In this document: positions 1 to 7,560 of the stretch, one piece after another
Layout: each line of letters opens with the position of its first letter
Position numbering within the stretch: the first letter of the stretch is position 1
Assembly: GCA_017408535.1 (NCBI GenBank)
Contig: JAFQUL010000086.1
Coordinates: forward strand, 1-10,819
Direction of reading: 5' to 3'
Source of the DNA: Clostridia bacterium
GTDB taxonomy: Bacteria; Bacillota; Clostridia; Oscillospirales; CAG-272
Length of the DNA: 10,819 nucleotides
Made by a program: the position numbers and the translations under genes
The notes under the pieces: model-generated
What the model saw: only the letters and a program-made list of their open reading frames with translations
The model's database searches: none
Told to the model about the DNA's origin: nothing

Positions 1-1278
1 GCCTTTCTCAGAGAGGCTTCGCACATAGAGGGCTTCTACGTACCCTCTCTTTACACAGTTGAATATAATCCGGACGGGACCATTGCGTCCTGTACCCCGA
101 ACTATCCCGACGTTCCCGCCCGTGTTACCAAGCGTATAATTAAGGATATGGATACGGCACACTATCCCGAAAAGCCGCTGGTCCCCTACCTTGAAACTGT
201 ACACGACCGAATAGTCCTTGAGGTCTATCGCGGCTGTATCAGAGGCTGCCGCTTCTGTCAGGCGGGAATGGTTTACCGCCCGGTAAGAGAAAAGACCCCC
301 GAGGTCCTCTGCCGCCAGGCAAAATGCGCCTATGAATCAACGGGATACGACGAGATCTCACTTTCCTCCCTCAGTATCAGCGACTATTCAGAGCTTGACA
401 GCCTCACTGACGGTCTGCTCAGCTGGACGGAGGATGAAAAGGTAAAGCTTTCCCTGCCCTCCCTGCGAGTTGACAGCTTCACACGTGAGCTGATGGACAA
501 GATCTCCAGCGTGAAGACCGGCGGTCTTACCTTTGCCCCTGAGGCAGGCACTCAGCGTCTCCGCGACGTAATAAACAAAAACGTTACGGAGGAGGACCTG
601 TTCAGAGCGGTTGGGCTTGCATATTCCGTCGGCAAGACCCAGGTAAAGCTGTACTTTATGAACGGTCTGCCTACTGAGACAGATGAGGATATTGAGGGTA
701 TAGCAAAGCTGGCACGGGACGTTCTCTCCGTTTACTACAACACAAAAGAGAGAAACCGCATGCGTGCGCCCCAGGTGACGGTAAGCGTTTCCTGCTTCAT
801 CCCCAAGCCCTTCACCCCCTTCCAGTGGGAGGCACAGACAGAGCTTGGCGAGCTTGAGCGCAGACAGCTTCATCTTAAAGAGCATATAACCGACAGAAAG
901 ATAAAATACAGCTGGCACGACGCCGACGTTTCCCGTCTTGAGGCGGTATTCGCAAGAGGAAACCGCCGTCTTGCCCCCGTTCTCCTTGAGGCACGAAAGA
1001 GAGGCATCCGCTTTGATGCCTGGGACGAGCACTTTGACTATGAAAAGTGGCTGGATGCCTTCAGGGCCGCAGGAATAGACCCCGCCTTCTACGCCAACAG
1101 AGAAATGGGAGAGGACGAGATCCTGCCCTGGGACGTAATTGACTGCGGAGTAACGAAGGAATTTCTCCTTCGTGAGCGCCACCGCGCAATGCGCGGCGAG
1201 GCTACCCCCTCCTGCAGAGAAAAATGCTCGGGCTGCGGCGCAAACAGACTGGGCGGAGAAAGGACCCCTTGCAAATGA
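1..1278 (+). CDS. Radical SAM protein, TIGR03960-like, 5' end outside window
   Basis: The reading frame is open from the first base, so the N-terminal (B12-binding-like) region lies upstream of the window. The visible part begins with a conserved FYVPSLYTVEY linker and a VPYLETVHDR stretch. It then carries the radical SAM cluster motif C-x3-C-x2-C in RGCIRGCRFCQAG (bases 235-258), which would hold a 4Fe-4S cluster that cleaves S-adenosylmethionine. The C-terminus has a second cysteine group, C-x3-C-x2-C (codons at 1213, 1225 and 1234), plus one more cysteine near the end, possibly binding another metal or cluster. This layout matches the clostridial family of fused B12-binding/radical SAM proteins of unknown reaction. 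Its stop overlaps the start of the next gene (ATGA), as usual for this gene and its DUF2344 partner, so the two are probably translationally coupled. The internal ATG at 148 is not the start because homology extends upstream of it. The family call is firm; the substrate is unknown. Confidence 0.93.
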   Translation, partial: AFLREASHIEGFYVPSLYTVEYNPDGTIASCTPNYPDVPARVTKRIIKDMDTAHYPEKPLVPYLETVHDRIVLEVYRGCIRGCRFCQAGMVYRPVREKTPEVLCRQAKCAYESTGYDEISLSSLSISDYSELDSLTDGLLSWTEDEKVKLSLPSLRVDSFTRELMDKISSVKTGGLTFAPEAGTQRLRDVINKNVTEEDLFRAVGLAYSVGKTQVKLYFMNGLPTETDEDIEGIAKLARDVLSVYYNTKERNRMRAPQVTVSVSCFIPKPFTPFQWEAQTELGELERRQLHLKEHITDRKIKYSWHDADVSRLEAVFARGNRRLAPVLLEARKRGIRFDAWDEHFDYEKWLDAFRAAGIDPAFYANREMGEDEILPWDVIDCGVTKEFLLRERHRAMRGEATPSCREKCSGCGANRLGGERTPCK

Positions 1279-1952
1279 AAGAAGTAACTACTGTCAGAAT
1301 AAAATTTTCAAAGGAAGGCCGACTGATATATATATCCCACCTGGATCTTAACCGGGTATTCAGCCGTGCGTTCAAGCGTGCAGGTCTTCCCCTTTACTAT
1401 TCCGAGGGCTTCAGCCCCCACCCCCGTTTCGGCTTTGCCCTTCCTCTTTCTCTCGGCACCTCCAGCGAATGCGAGTTCGTTGATATTAAGCTCAGAGAAA
1501 TGCTGACTCCGGAAGAAACCGCCCGCCGTCTCGCCCCCGCACTCCCCCCCGAGATAAGAATACTTGACGCATATAACTCAGACGTCCGCTTCAAGACCAT
1601 AACCCACTCTGACTACAGAGTAAGGATCACGTCCACCGCCCTTGGTACCGACGGGGCAGCTGCCGCCAAAGAGGTGCTCACATCATCTCCTCTTACCATA
1701 ATCAAAAAGACGAAAAGCGGTGAGAAGGAAACTGATATTTCTTCATTTATAAGCAACGTATCTGTCACAGGCGAGGGAAACACCGTGACGGTTGCCTGCC
1801 GTCTTACTGCCGACAGTGCAAATTATCTTAATCCCGAGTATCTGGTCAAGCTCCTTGACAGCCGTCTTTCTCTCTCTCTTGAGGAGGATATAACCTCCAC
1901 GGTAGAGATACACCGTCTGGGCGTATATATTGACGGAAAAGAATTCAGATAA
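1275..1952 (+). CDS. DUF2344 / TIGR03936 radical SAM-linked protein
   Basis: The 225-residue product opens with VRIKFSKEGRLIYISHLDL, followed by RVFSRAFKRAGLPLYYSEGFSPHP and FALPLSLGTSSECEFVDI. This is the signature N-terminus of the DUF2344 family, which is found either fused to or directly downstream of TIGR03960-type radical SAM proteins. I chose the ATG at 1275 rather than the in-frame ATG at 1224. It overlaps the upstream stop by ATGA, has AAAGGA ten bases before it (1259-1264), and the family homology begins right after it. The role is unknown; the constant pairing suggests it helps the radical SAM enzyme or presents its substrate (inference). No signal peptide or membrane segment is seen, so it should be cytoplasmic. 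Confidence 0.9.
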   Translation: MKEVTTVRIKFSKEGRLIYISHLDLNRVFSRAFKRAGLPLYYSEGFSPHPRFGFALPLSLGTSSECEFVDIKLREMLTPEETARRLAPALPPEIRILDAYNSDVRFKTITHSDYRVRITSTALGTDGAAAAKEVLTSSPLTIIKKTKSGEKETDISSFISNVSVTGEGNTVTVACRLTADSANYLNPEYLVKLLDSRLSLSLEEDITSTVEIHRLGVYIDGKEFR

Positions 1953-1979
1953 AAACGCATATACAGAGAAAAAATAAAG

Positions 1980-1985
1980 TATAAT
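1980..1985 (+). promoter_or_regulatory. Possible -10 element upstream of pheA
   Basis: A perfect TATAAT lies in the 72-base gap between the DUF2344 gene and pheA, 39 bases before the pheA start. No good -35 hexamer sits at the expected 17-base distance, so this may be chance in an AT-rich gap. No terminator hairpin separates the two genes, and readthrough from upstream is also possible. Confidence 0.3.
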
Positions 1986-2024
1986 CTTCTCAGCAGGATA
2001 CCTATTCAAAGGAAAGAGAAAACC

Positions 2025-3158
2025 ATGAGCGAACTTGAAAAGCAAAGACAAAGAATAAATGAAATAAACACACAGCTTCTGTCCCTTCTTGAGGAAAGGC
2101 TGACAGTTGCCGGGAAAATAGCCGACTACAAAAGAGAAAATGGCCTTGCGGTATTTGACAGAAAAAGAGAAAAGGAAGTTATAGAAAAGGCAAGGTCAGA
2201 CGCCGACCCCAGATACACATCTATGATCGGCGGCAGCTTTGACTCCATTATGGCAATGAGCTGTCTGTACCAGTACATCAAGCACGCAAGAGACCAGAAG
2301 GAGACCCTTGACATTTCTCTCTCCCCTCTGCCGCACAAGCCGAAGATAGGCTGTCAGGGTGTTGCCGGCTCTTACGCATCTATTGCCGCATCACGGCTCT
2401 TTCCGGGCGCAGAGCTTTATTTCTACCCACGTTGGGAGGACCTTTTCATTAAAGTAAATGAGGGGGAGCTTGACTACGGCGTTCTTCCTATAGAAAACTC
2501 CACCGCCGGCTCTGTCAACGCGGTATACAACCTGCTTATGACAAATCCTCTTTATATAAACGGTGCCGTCACCATATCGGTAGACCACTGTCTGCTTGTT
2601 CCACGCGGCTGTTCTGAAGAAAAGATAACCACGGTGCATTCACATCCCCAGGCGCTTGAGCAGTGTAAGGATTATCTTGACCGTCTGGGTGTTGAGAGAG
2701 TCTGCGCCGCCAACACCGCCGTTGCCGCAATGGAAGTGGCAAAGCTGGGTCCCGGTCAGGCCGCCATCGCTCCTGAAGAATGTGCAAGGATATACGGCCT
2801 TGACCTTAAGGAAAAGGGTATTCAGAGTGCCGCCGCAAACAGGACCCGCTTTATTGCTGTGGGCAGAGACAAGGCTCTTTGCCTGCCCTCCTGCAAGGGC
2901 GGCAAGGAAAAGATCAGTATCAGATTCTCACTTGAGGACAGCGGCGGCAATCTGTCGAGAGTTCTGTCATATTTTGCCGCCCTCGGCCTTAACCTTTCAA
3001 AGCTTGAGAGCCGTCCCTCAAGAGACGACTCGGGAAAATACGATTTCTACCTTGACTTTATTGAAAGCGGAGAGATCGGGGAGATATCCGATTTTCTTGC
3101 CGCCGCCGGAGAAATACTTATTGACTTCAGATTCCTTGGCAGGTATTCCGAGATCTGA
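2025..3158 (+). CDS. pheA: Bifunctional chorismate mutase / prephenate dehydratase (P-protein)
   Basis: The product converts chorismate to prephenate and then to phenylpyruvate in phenylalanine synthesis. Its 377 residues match the usual length of the bifunctional P-protein. Residues 1-90 are an AroQ-type chorismate mutase helix bundle, with R10, R25, K36, D45, R48 and E49 in the positions expected for substrate binding. Residues 106-285 are the prephenate dehydratase domain, with GVAGSYASIAA, PIENSTAGSV (155-164) and the catalytic NRTRF motif at 272-276. Residues 296-377 are an ACT domain with LNLSKLESRPSR, where ESRP (328-331) belongs to the phenylalanine-binding site. The usual GAL part of that site reads GNL (308-310). 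AAAGGA at 2008-2013 is the ribosome binding site. No T-box or other leader fits in the 72-base upstream gap, so allosteric feedback by phenylalanine through the ACT domain is the likely control. Confidence 0.96.
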   Translation: MSELEKQRQRINEINTQLLSLLEERLTVAGKIADYKRENGLAVFDRKREKEVIEKARSDADPRYTSMIGGSFDSIMAMSCLYQYIKHARDQKETLDISLSPLPHKPKIGCQGVAGSYASIAASRLFPGAELYFYPRWEDLFIKVNEGELDYGVLPIENSTAGSVNAVYNLLMTNPLYINGAVTISVDHCLLVPRGCSEEKITTVHSHPQALEQCKDYLDRLGVERVCAANTAVAAMEVAKLGPGQAAIAPEECARIYGLDLKEKGIQSAAANRTRFIAVGRDKALCLPSCKGGKEKISIRFSLEDSGGNLSRVLSYFAALGLNLSKLESRPSRDDSGKYDFYLDFIESGEIGEISDFLAAAGEILIDFRFLGRYSEI

Positions 3159-3185
3159 CGAAAGCGATTTTTAGGGAGGTAACAA

Positions 3186-4460
3186 TTGATAAAGAAAAAA
3201 GCCCTTTTTATTCCTCTTTTGCTGATACTGTCCCTGATCCTGTCTGCCTGCTCACCGATAAACGTGCTGACGGCGGAGACGGATGACAAAAACGAAACAG
3301 AGCCGCCGCGCGAAGACCACGTGGATGAGCTCTTCGGAATATGGGTAGCTACCGCTATGAATATCAATTTCCCCTCACAGAGAACTCTGTCGGCAGATCA
3401 GCTGAGGGAGGAGCTGGAGGAGATAATTGACCTCTCGCTGTCCATTGGCGCAAATGCCATTTTCTTTCAGGTAAGACCTTCGGGAGACGCCTTTTATTCC
3501 TCGGATATCTTCCCGGTATCGAAATATCTTACCGGAAGCGAGGGCTCGGGACTTCCCGACGGACTCGACCCTCTTGAATACCTTATAAACAGTGCCCATG
3601 AAAGAGGTATTGCCGTACACGCCTGGGTAAACCCTCTCAGAGCCTCTATAGGCACTACCGATATTAAAAAGCTAAGTCCCGGACACCCCGCCAGACTTCA
3701 CCCGGAATACGTGGTGGAGTACCCTGACAACAGACTGTATTTTGACCCCGGTCTTCCCGAGGTAAGAGAGCTGATCGCAGACGGAGTCAGAGAGATCGCA
3801 GAAAAATATCCCGTCGACGGAATAATTTTCGACGATTATTTTTATCCCTATCCCGTATACACGGAAAAAGAGGATGGGGAGAGCGTTCTCGCAGTATTTG
3901 GCGACGGGGAAAGCTACTCAAAATACGGCGATGAGTTCACCTCTGTGGGGGATTTCCGCCGCCACAGCGTAAATCTTATGATAGAAGAGTGCTATAACGC
4001 CGTAAAAGAGGCGAGGATAAACTGCCGCTTCGGTGTTGCGCCCTTCGGTATCTGGAAAAACGATAACGGCATCAACGGCGGCAGCAACACCTCCGGGCTG
4101 TCCTCATACTACGACATTTACTGCGACCCATTGGCATGGGCTGAGGGTGGATACGTCGATTACCTTGCTCCGCAGATATACTGGTCTGCCGACAGCGAAG
4201 CCGCACCCTTCCCCGAGCTTGCCGATTGGTGGAGCCGTGCCCTCTCAGACAGCGGTACCGAGTTTTATATCTCCTACGGTGCCTACAGATACGAAAACGA
4301 CTGGCCCTCACCAGAAGGAGAGATAACCGGGCAAACAGTTTACGCAAGAGAAAAAGAAAATTACTGCGGAGGCATCTATTACGGATATTCGCAGATAAAA
4401 AACAATATAAACGGGCTCAGAGACGAGCTGAAGGAACTTTACAGAGAAAAGGAAAAATAA
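3186..4460 (+). CDS. GHL10-family glycoside-hydrolase-like lipoprotein
   Basis: This 424-residue protein starts with a lysine-rich, hydrophobic signal peptide and a lipobox LSAC with the lipid-bearing Cys22, so it should be anchored on the outer face of the membrane. After a short polar linker, residues 48-415 form a GHL10-type (DUF187-related) TIM-barrel domain. Signature motifs are GIWVATAMNINFPS (51-64), NAIFFQVRPSGDAFYSS (90-106), HAWVNPLRAS (145-154), DGIIFDDYFYP (211-221), FGVAPFGIW (282-290) and APQIYW (328-333). D216 and D217 are the best catalytic candidates by family resemblance. The start is TTG: it lies five bases after a perfect GGGAGGT (3174-3180), the signal peptide begins at once, and no better ATG exists. 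It lies 27 bases after pheA and 18 before a membrane-anchored protein, with which it may act on cell-wall or extracellular glycans. The family is clear; the substrate is not. Confidence 0.9.
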   Translation: MIKKKALFIPLLLILSLILSACSPINVLTAETDDKNETEPPREDHVDELFGIWVATAMNINFPSQRTLSADQLREELEEIIDLSLSIGANAIFFQVRPSGDAFYSSDIFPVSKYLTGSEGSGLPDGLDPLEYLINSAHERGIAVHAWVNPLRASIGTTDIKKLSPGHPARLHPEYVVEYPDNRLYFDPGLPEVRELIADGVREIAEKYPVDGIIFDDYFYPYPVYTEKEDGESVLAVFGDGESYSKYGDEFTSVGDFRRHSVNLMIEECYNAVKEARINCRFGVAPFGIWKNDNGINGGSNTSGLSSYYDIYCDPLAWAEGGYVDYLAPQIYWSADSEAAPFPELADWWSRALSDSGTEFYISYGAYRYENDWPSPEGEITGQTVYAREKENYCGGIYYGYSQIKNNINGLRDELKELYREKEK

Positions 4461-4478
4461 AACCGAAAGGACGTTAAG

Positions 4479-5426
4479 ATGTACTACCGCAGCAATTACC
4501 GCCCGAAAAAGAAATTTAAGGGTAATAAAACAGTAATTATCGTCATAGCTGCCGTCATCATAGTAACAGTCGCAACAATTTTATTCGGCCAATATCTTAA
4601 GGGTAAGGCCGAGGACTCAAAGGAAAACTCCTCTCCCATGCCGGATGAAGTAACGGTAAACGAGGAGGAGCTTAATATTACCGCCGCACCCCCGGTGTCC
4701 GCATACCCGGTATCCCTCAGCGGACTTACCCCGGAGGATGCAGAGGAGCTGGCAGAGGAGCTGACCGCAAAGGGATACAGCGGTGTTGCTCTCCGCCTCA
4801 CCGATGAAAACGGACGTCCCCAATATAAATCAGAAACTACCGCTATCTTCAATTCCGAAAGAGAGGCAGATGACGACGGGGATGACGGCGAGCCGCTCCC
4901 CGTGCTCAAGGAGTTAGCCGATGCCTTTCACGCCCACGGTATGAGAACGGTAGGCTGCTTCTCCGCAGGTGATTTTTCTACAGAATCAGCCTCTGACGAG
5001 GCTCTCCGGTCGTATGAGATCGCACTTATCTGCGAGCTGCCTTCCCTTGGGATAGACGAGGCGGTGCTTTTCGGCACGGCACTTGAAGCAGACGGAGGGA
5101 CCGGCGCCCTTGAATATGCGGAAAAGATCAGATCCCGCATTCCCGACTTTCCTCTCGGGATAGCGGTGGAGCTTGAACATACAAACAATGCGGGAGTCGA
5201 GCTTCAGCTATTGATCTCCAAATTCGATTTCCTTGCGGTGGTACTGGATATACCCAAGGAAAATGACAAAATTTACGATGCCGTCACCGAGCAGATAGCC
5301 GCCTCCACCGTGGTGCTGACAAAGCACTCCCCGAGAGTGGTGCTGCCCTATGTCGGTGACGATGCCATCCCCGAAGAGATCCTGGCCGTCAACGCCACAC
5401 ATATTGACAACTGGATGATCTACTGA
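4479..5426 (+). CDS. Membrane-anchored protein with putative TIM-barrel-like ectodomain
   Basis: The 315-residue product has a basic N-terminus (RPKKKFKGNK), one transmembrane helix at about residues 18-37, an acidic low-complexity linker (43-70) and an extracytoplasmic domain of about 240 residues. The N-terminal orientation predicts a signal-anchor with the C-terminus outside. The domain alternates helix and strand in a barrel-like way: LTPEDAEELAEELTAKGYSG then VALRLTD, LKELADAFHAHGM then RTVGCF, and SKFDFLAVVLD near the end. This resembles the glycoside-hydrolase-like neighbour, but there is no FDDYxYP motif or other obvious catalytic pair. An acidic run (130-138) looks like a surface loop. 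It starts 18 bases after the lipoprotein gene, with GAAAGGACG ahead of the ATG. It could be a degenerate paralog that binds rather than cleaves glycan. The anchor is certain by eye; the fold is inference. Confidence 0.85.
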   Translation: MYYRSNYRPKKKFKGNKTVIIVIAAVIIVTVATILFGQYLKGKAEDSKENSSPMPDEVTVNEEELNITAAPPVSAYPVSLSGLTPEDAEELAEELTAKGYSGVALRLTDENGRPQYKSETTAIFNSEREADDDGDDGEPLPVLKELADAFHAHGMRTVGCFSAGDFSTESASDEALRSYEIALICELPSLGIDEAVLFGTALEADGGTGALEYAEKIRSRIPDFPLGIAVELEHTNNAGVELQLLISKFDFLAVVLDIPKENDKIYDAVTEQIAASTVVLTKHSPRVVLPYVGDDAIPEEILAVNATHIDNWMIY

Positions 5427-5433
5427 CATTATT

Positions 5434-6441
5434 ATGACCGAATACCGAACAAATGAGATAAAAAGAAAAATTGACAGCTTTCCTCTCCTTGCCGTAAAGA
5501 ACGGCGTGGTGATCTCCTCCGCCGTCCTCGGCGACCCGGAGCACCGAGATATTCCGCACAGCGGTCGGTGGGCGGCTGAGTTCTTTTCTGCCGCCGCATC
5601 TGTCACCTTTTCGGAAAAAGCAAGGGAAAGCGGTCTTCTGCCGCTGTACAGAGGCGGAGAATTCCGTGAGGAGGTAATGTTTTTCGACACTTTTCGGGAC
5701 AGCACCGACGGAGCACCTATAAAGATACTGTGCGGTGAGGATCCCGTTCCCCGAGGCAAAGATAACGAGGAGCTCAAGGATCTCCTTTCCGAGCGTATCA
5801 GCGGCTGGATCACAGACATTCTTCCGGAAAGAGAAAAGAATCGCTATCTGTCAAGATACTGTGCTATCGGAGGATGCTTCAAGCCGTCGGGCAGTGAGAG
5901 GAAAAAGAGTTTTTCCTCTCCATCCTTTCTTGTAGGTGCGCTTAACAAGACCTACCGAAAGCGCTTCTCTACAGAAAGCACCGCGGTAAGCATTGAGGCC
6001 TTTTCTCCCGAGGCGAAAAGAGCCGAGCTGTTTTTGCCTGCATCCACTCTCTGCGCTATGGTCTTTCTGACAACGGCGCTTATAACCAGATGCATCTCTC
6101 CCGACCCTATGTCGCCGGAGATAAAGAGCCGGTTTATACTCTATGAAAGCAAGGCCATCCTCTCCTTTTCCGCTCCGGCAAAGGATATTGGATATTTCTC
6201 AGTGTCCTCTGCGAATCCTCTTGATGCGATAAAAATATTCCCCGGATTCTCGGGAGAGCTTACGGGGCTTTACCGTCTGTGCGTAAATACCGACTGCGAG
6301 TTTTCTCTTTCGGTAAGCGACAGCTCTGCCACGGTCTCATATACATTTCCCTCGTACATGAAAAGACAGCGTCTCCGTTCATGGCGAGAAAGTGAGGCTG
6401 AGCTTGAGTTCTACGATATTCTTGCAGACTTTATTCTTTAG
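5434..6441 (+). CDS. Conserved-looking hypothetical protein, possible degenerate HATPase-like C-terminus
   Basis: I do not recognise this 335-residue protein. No signal peptide is present. One hydrophobic stretch occurs at residues 199-218 but contains polar residues and is probably a buried helix. The second half loosely follows the order of a GHKL/histidine-kinase ATPase domain: a helix (199-221), a strand pair (233-246), a glycine-bearing loop before a helix (271-282, GFSGELTGLYRL) and two final strands ending in a proline (289-306, SLSVSDSSATVSYTFP). The catalytic Asn of the N-box and the D-x-G-x-G motif are absent, so ATP binding is not expected. The start is seven bases after the previous stop and has no clear ribosome binding site; translation may depend on coupling with the upstream gene. 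It is the last gene before the convergent terminator region. Its function is unknown. Confidence 0.8.
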   Translation: MTEYRTNEIKRKIDSFPLLAVKNGVVISSAVLGDPEHRDIPHSGRWAAEFFSAAASVTFSEKARESGLLPLYRGGEFREEVMFFDTFRDSTDGAPIKILCGEDPVPRGKDNEELKDLLSERISGWITDILPEREKNRYLSRYCAIGGCFKPSGSERKKSFSSPSFLVGALNKTYRKRFSTESTAVSIEAFSPEAKRAELFLPASTLCAMVFLTTALITRCISPDPMSPEIKSRFILYESKAILSFSAPAKDIGYFSVSSANPLDAIKIFPGFSGELTGLYRLCVNTDCEFSLSVSDSSATVSYTFPSYMKRQRLRSWRESEAELEFYDILADFIL

Positions 6442-6504
6442 ATATAAAAGGGGATGTAAAAAACAGAATTTCCTTTTACTTGTGAGTTAATTGATAGCAC
6501 AAAT

Positions 6505-6642
6505 CTTGGCTCCCTCTGACGAGGGAGCTGTCACCGTAAGGTGACTGAGGGAGAGAAAAGCCTTTAATTTAATGCTTTTTTGCTCTCTCCCTCCGTCTTT
6601 TTGCTTCGCAAAAATCCACCTCCCTCGTCAGAGGGAGGCAAG
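6505..6642. repeat. 138-bp MITE-like inverted-repeat element
   Basis: The ends are 26-base inverted repeats (6505-6530 and 6617-6642) that match at 24 of 26 positions by hand count. Each arm is itself a hairpin: GCTCCCTC/GAGGGAGC with loop TGAC at 6509-6528, and CCTCCCTC/GAGGGAGG with loop GTCA at 6619-6638. Inside are a perfect GTCACC-GTAA-GGTGAC hairpin (6530-6545), a longer imperfect pairing of GAGGGAGAGAAAAGC with GCTCTCTCCCTC (about 6547-6593), and a TTTTTGC-TTC-GCAAAAA hairpin (about 6598-6614). There is no reading frame for a transposase and no clear target-site duplication. From memory, very similar GAGGGAG-rich elements are scattered in Oscillospiraceae genomes; copy number here cannot be judged. 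It may act as a mobile element moved in trans or as a structured RNA or terminator helper. Confidence 0.7.
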
Positions 6643-6712
6643 GTCTTCATATTCCCAAAAAGCTCGACAAATCATTTATATACACATCTAATCAGATAAC
6701 AAAAACTAAAAA

Positions 6713-6757
6713 TGCGGAAGAAGTTTGAATTTTTTTACTTCTTCCGCACTCTTTTTA
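6713..6757. terminator. Bidirectional intrinsic terminator between convergent operons
   Basis: A perfect 12-base-pair stem, TGCGGAAGAAGT (6713-6724) with ACTTCTTCCGCA (6737-6748), encloses a 12-base loop. On the plus strand it is followed by CTCTTTTTATTT. On the minus strand it is followed by TTTAGTTTTTGTT-like sequence (the complement of about 6699-6712), so it can end transcription both ways. It lies 272 bases after the 5434-6441 gene and 82 bases after the last PHP gene, so it fits as the shared end of both operons. Confidence 0.88.
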
Positions 6758-6830
6758 TTTATTTAGTTTATTTTTTGCGTGTTTAAGGGCATTGAGGTTT
6801 TTTACAGCCCCTTTTTGTATTCACGTAATA

Positions 6831-7541
6831 TTACAGTACCACACCGGGAGGAGTTACCTCGGGCGGGAAACAGATGATCTCATAATTACCGCTTCTCAGC
6901 GCTTCCACGTAATCTGCGGCGGACTCGATCTTCTTATCGGTAATAATACCGCCGTGGGCAATATCCGCAACGTAGTGAGCATCTGAACCGGAGGTGCGGT
7001 AATGACCGGGAAGAGTCTCAGCCAGGGCAAGGGCCTTGTCATTATTGTTTTGGTAATAGTGATTATGACTTGCGTTTACGATCTCAAGGCCGTGGACCGC
7101 ATGGGGAACCGGCTCTCTGTCCCCTCTGAACGGGTGGGCGGCAATGAGAGTATAGCCGTGCTCGTTACAGAAGTCAAACAGCTCCTCGGGGGTCATGCTT
7201 CCTATCTCCTTATGGTAGAAGAAGCTCTCGTCTATACCGTAGAAAAGATAGTCGTTTTTGTTGATATGAAGCTCACAGGACATAAGAACGGTAACACCGA
7301 TCCTGTCCCCCTCCTCCTTTGCCGCATAGTAACCTGCCAGCTGCTGGTTTATCGCCTCTCTGTACTGCTCCTCGGTCTCGCACTCCTCAAATCTCTTGCG
7401 TCTGTAGTGGTCAGACACAAAGATAGTTGAATAGCCTGCGTCCTTGTAACGGCGGACAAATTCCGCTCCGCCTACGTGGGAACATCCGCTGGTCTCGGCA
7501 CAGTGAAGGTGGGGTTCGGTCTTGTAAGTCTTTTTTTCCAT
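6831..7541 (-). CDS. PHP-domain metal-dependent phosphoesterase, fifth of five tandem paralogs
   Basis: This 236-residue protein is the last gene of the array. Predicted metal ligands of the PHP fold are H11 and H13 (PHLH), D44-H45 (VSDHY), E90 (SCELH), H136 (AAHPFR), E153 (HGLEIVN) and D187/H189 (SGSDAH). The family would hydrolyse a phosphoester, perhaps a nucleotide or sugar phosphate, in the cytoplasm; no signal peptide is seen. It aligns without gaps to the upstream paralog over residues 1-220 with about 158 identities by hand count, so the two are recent duplicates; even the start codons read ATGGAAAAAAAG in both. Two oddities are P10 where the others have Thr before HLH, and a proline-rich tail (FPPEVTPPGVVL). 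AAAGGAT precedes the start, 19 bases after the upstream stop. It is followed by the shared terminator at 6713-6757. Confidence 0.93.
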   Translation of the reverse strand: MEKKTYKTEPHLHCAETSGCSHVGGAEFVRRYKDAGYSTIFVSDHYRRKRFEECETEEQYREAINQQLAGYYAAKEEGDRIGVTVLMSCELHINKNDYLFYGIDESFFYHKEIGSMTPEELFDFCNEHGYTLIAAHPFRGDREPVPHAVHGLEIVNASHNHYYQNNNDKALALAETLPGHYRTSGSDAHYVADIAHGGIITDKKIESAADYVEALRSGNYEIICFPPEVTPPGVVL

Positions 7542-7560
7542 TTTTATCTTGATCCTTTAT

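Noticed and set aside
388..1182. Long open frame of 264 codons on the minus strand inside the radical SAM gene
   Set aside because: It lies opposite a clear, conserved gene, has no ribosome binding site and its translation resembles no protein family.
2656..3174. 172-codon frame overlapping pheA in another plus frame
   Set aside because: It overlaps the dehydratase and ACT domains, which are intact in the pheA frame; the translation is compositionally odd.
6505..6642. CRISPR-like repeat units
   Set aside because: There are only two arms, in inverted orientation, with no regular direct repeats or spacers.
6786..6817. AAGGGC ... GCCCCTTTTT as a second plus-strand terminator
   Set aside because: The stem is short and bulged with a long loop; the perfect hairpin at 6713-6748 just before it is sufficient.
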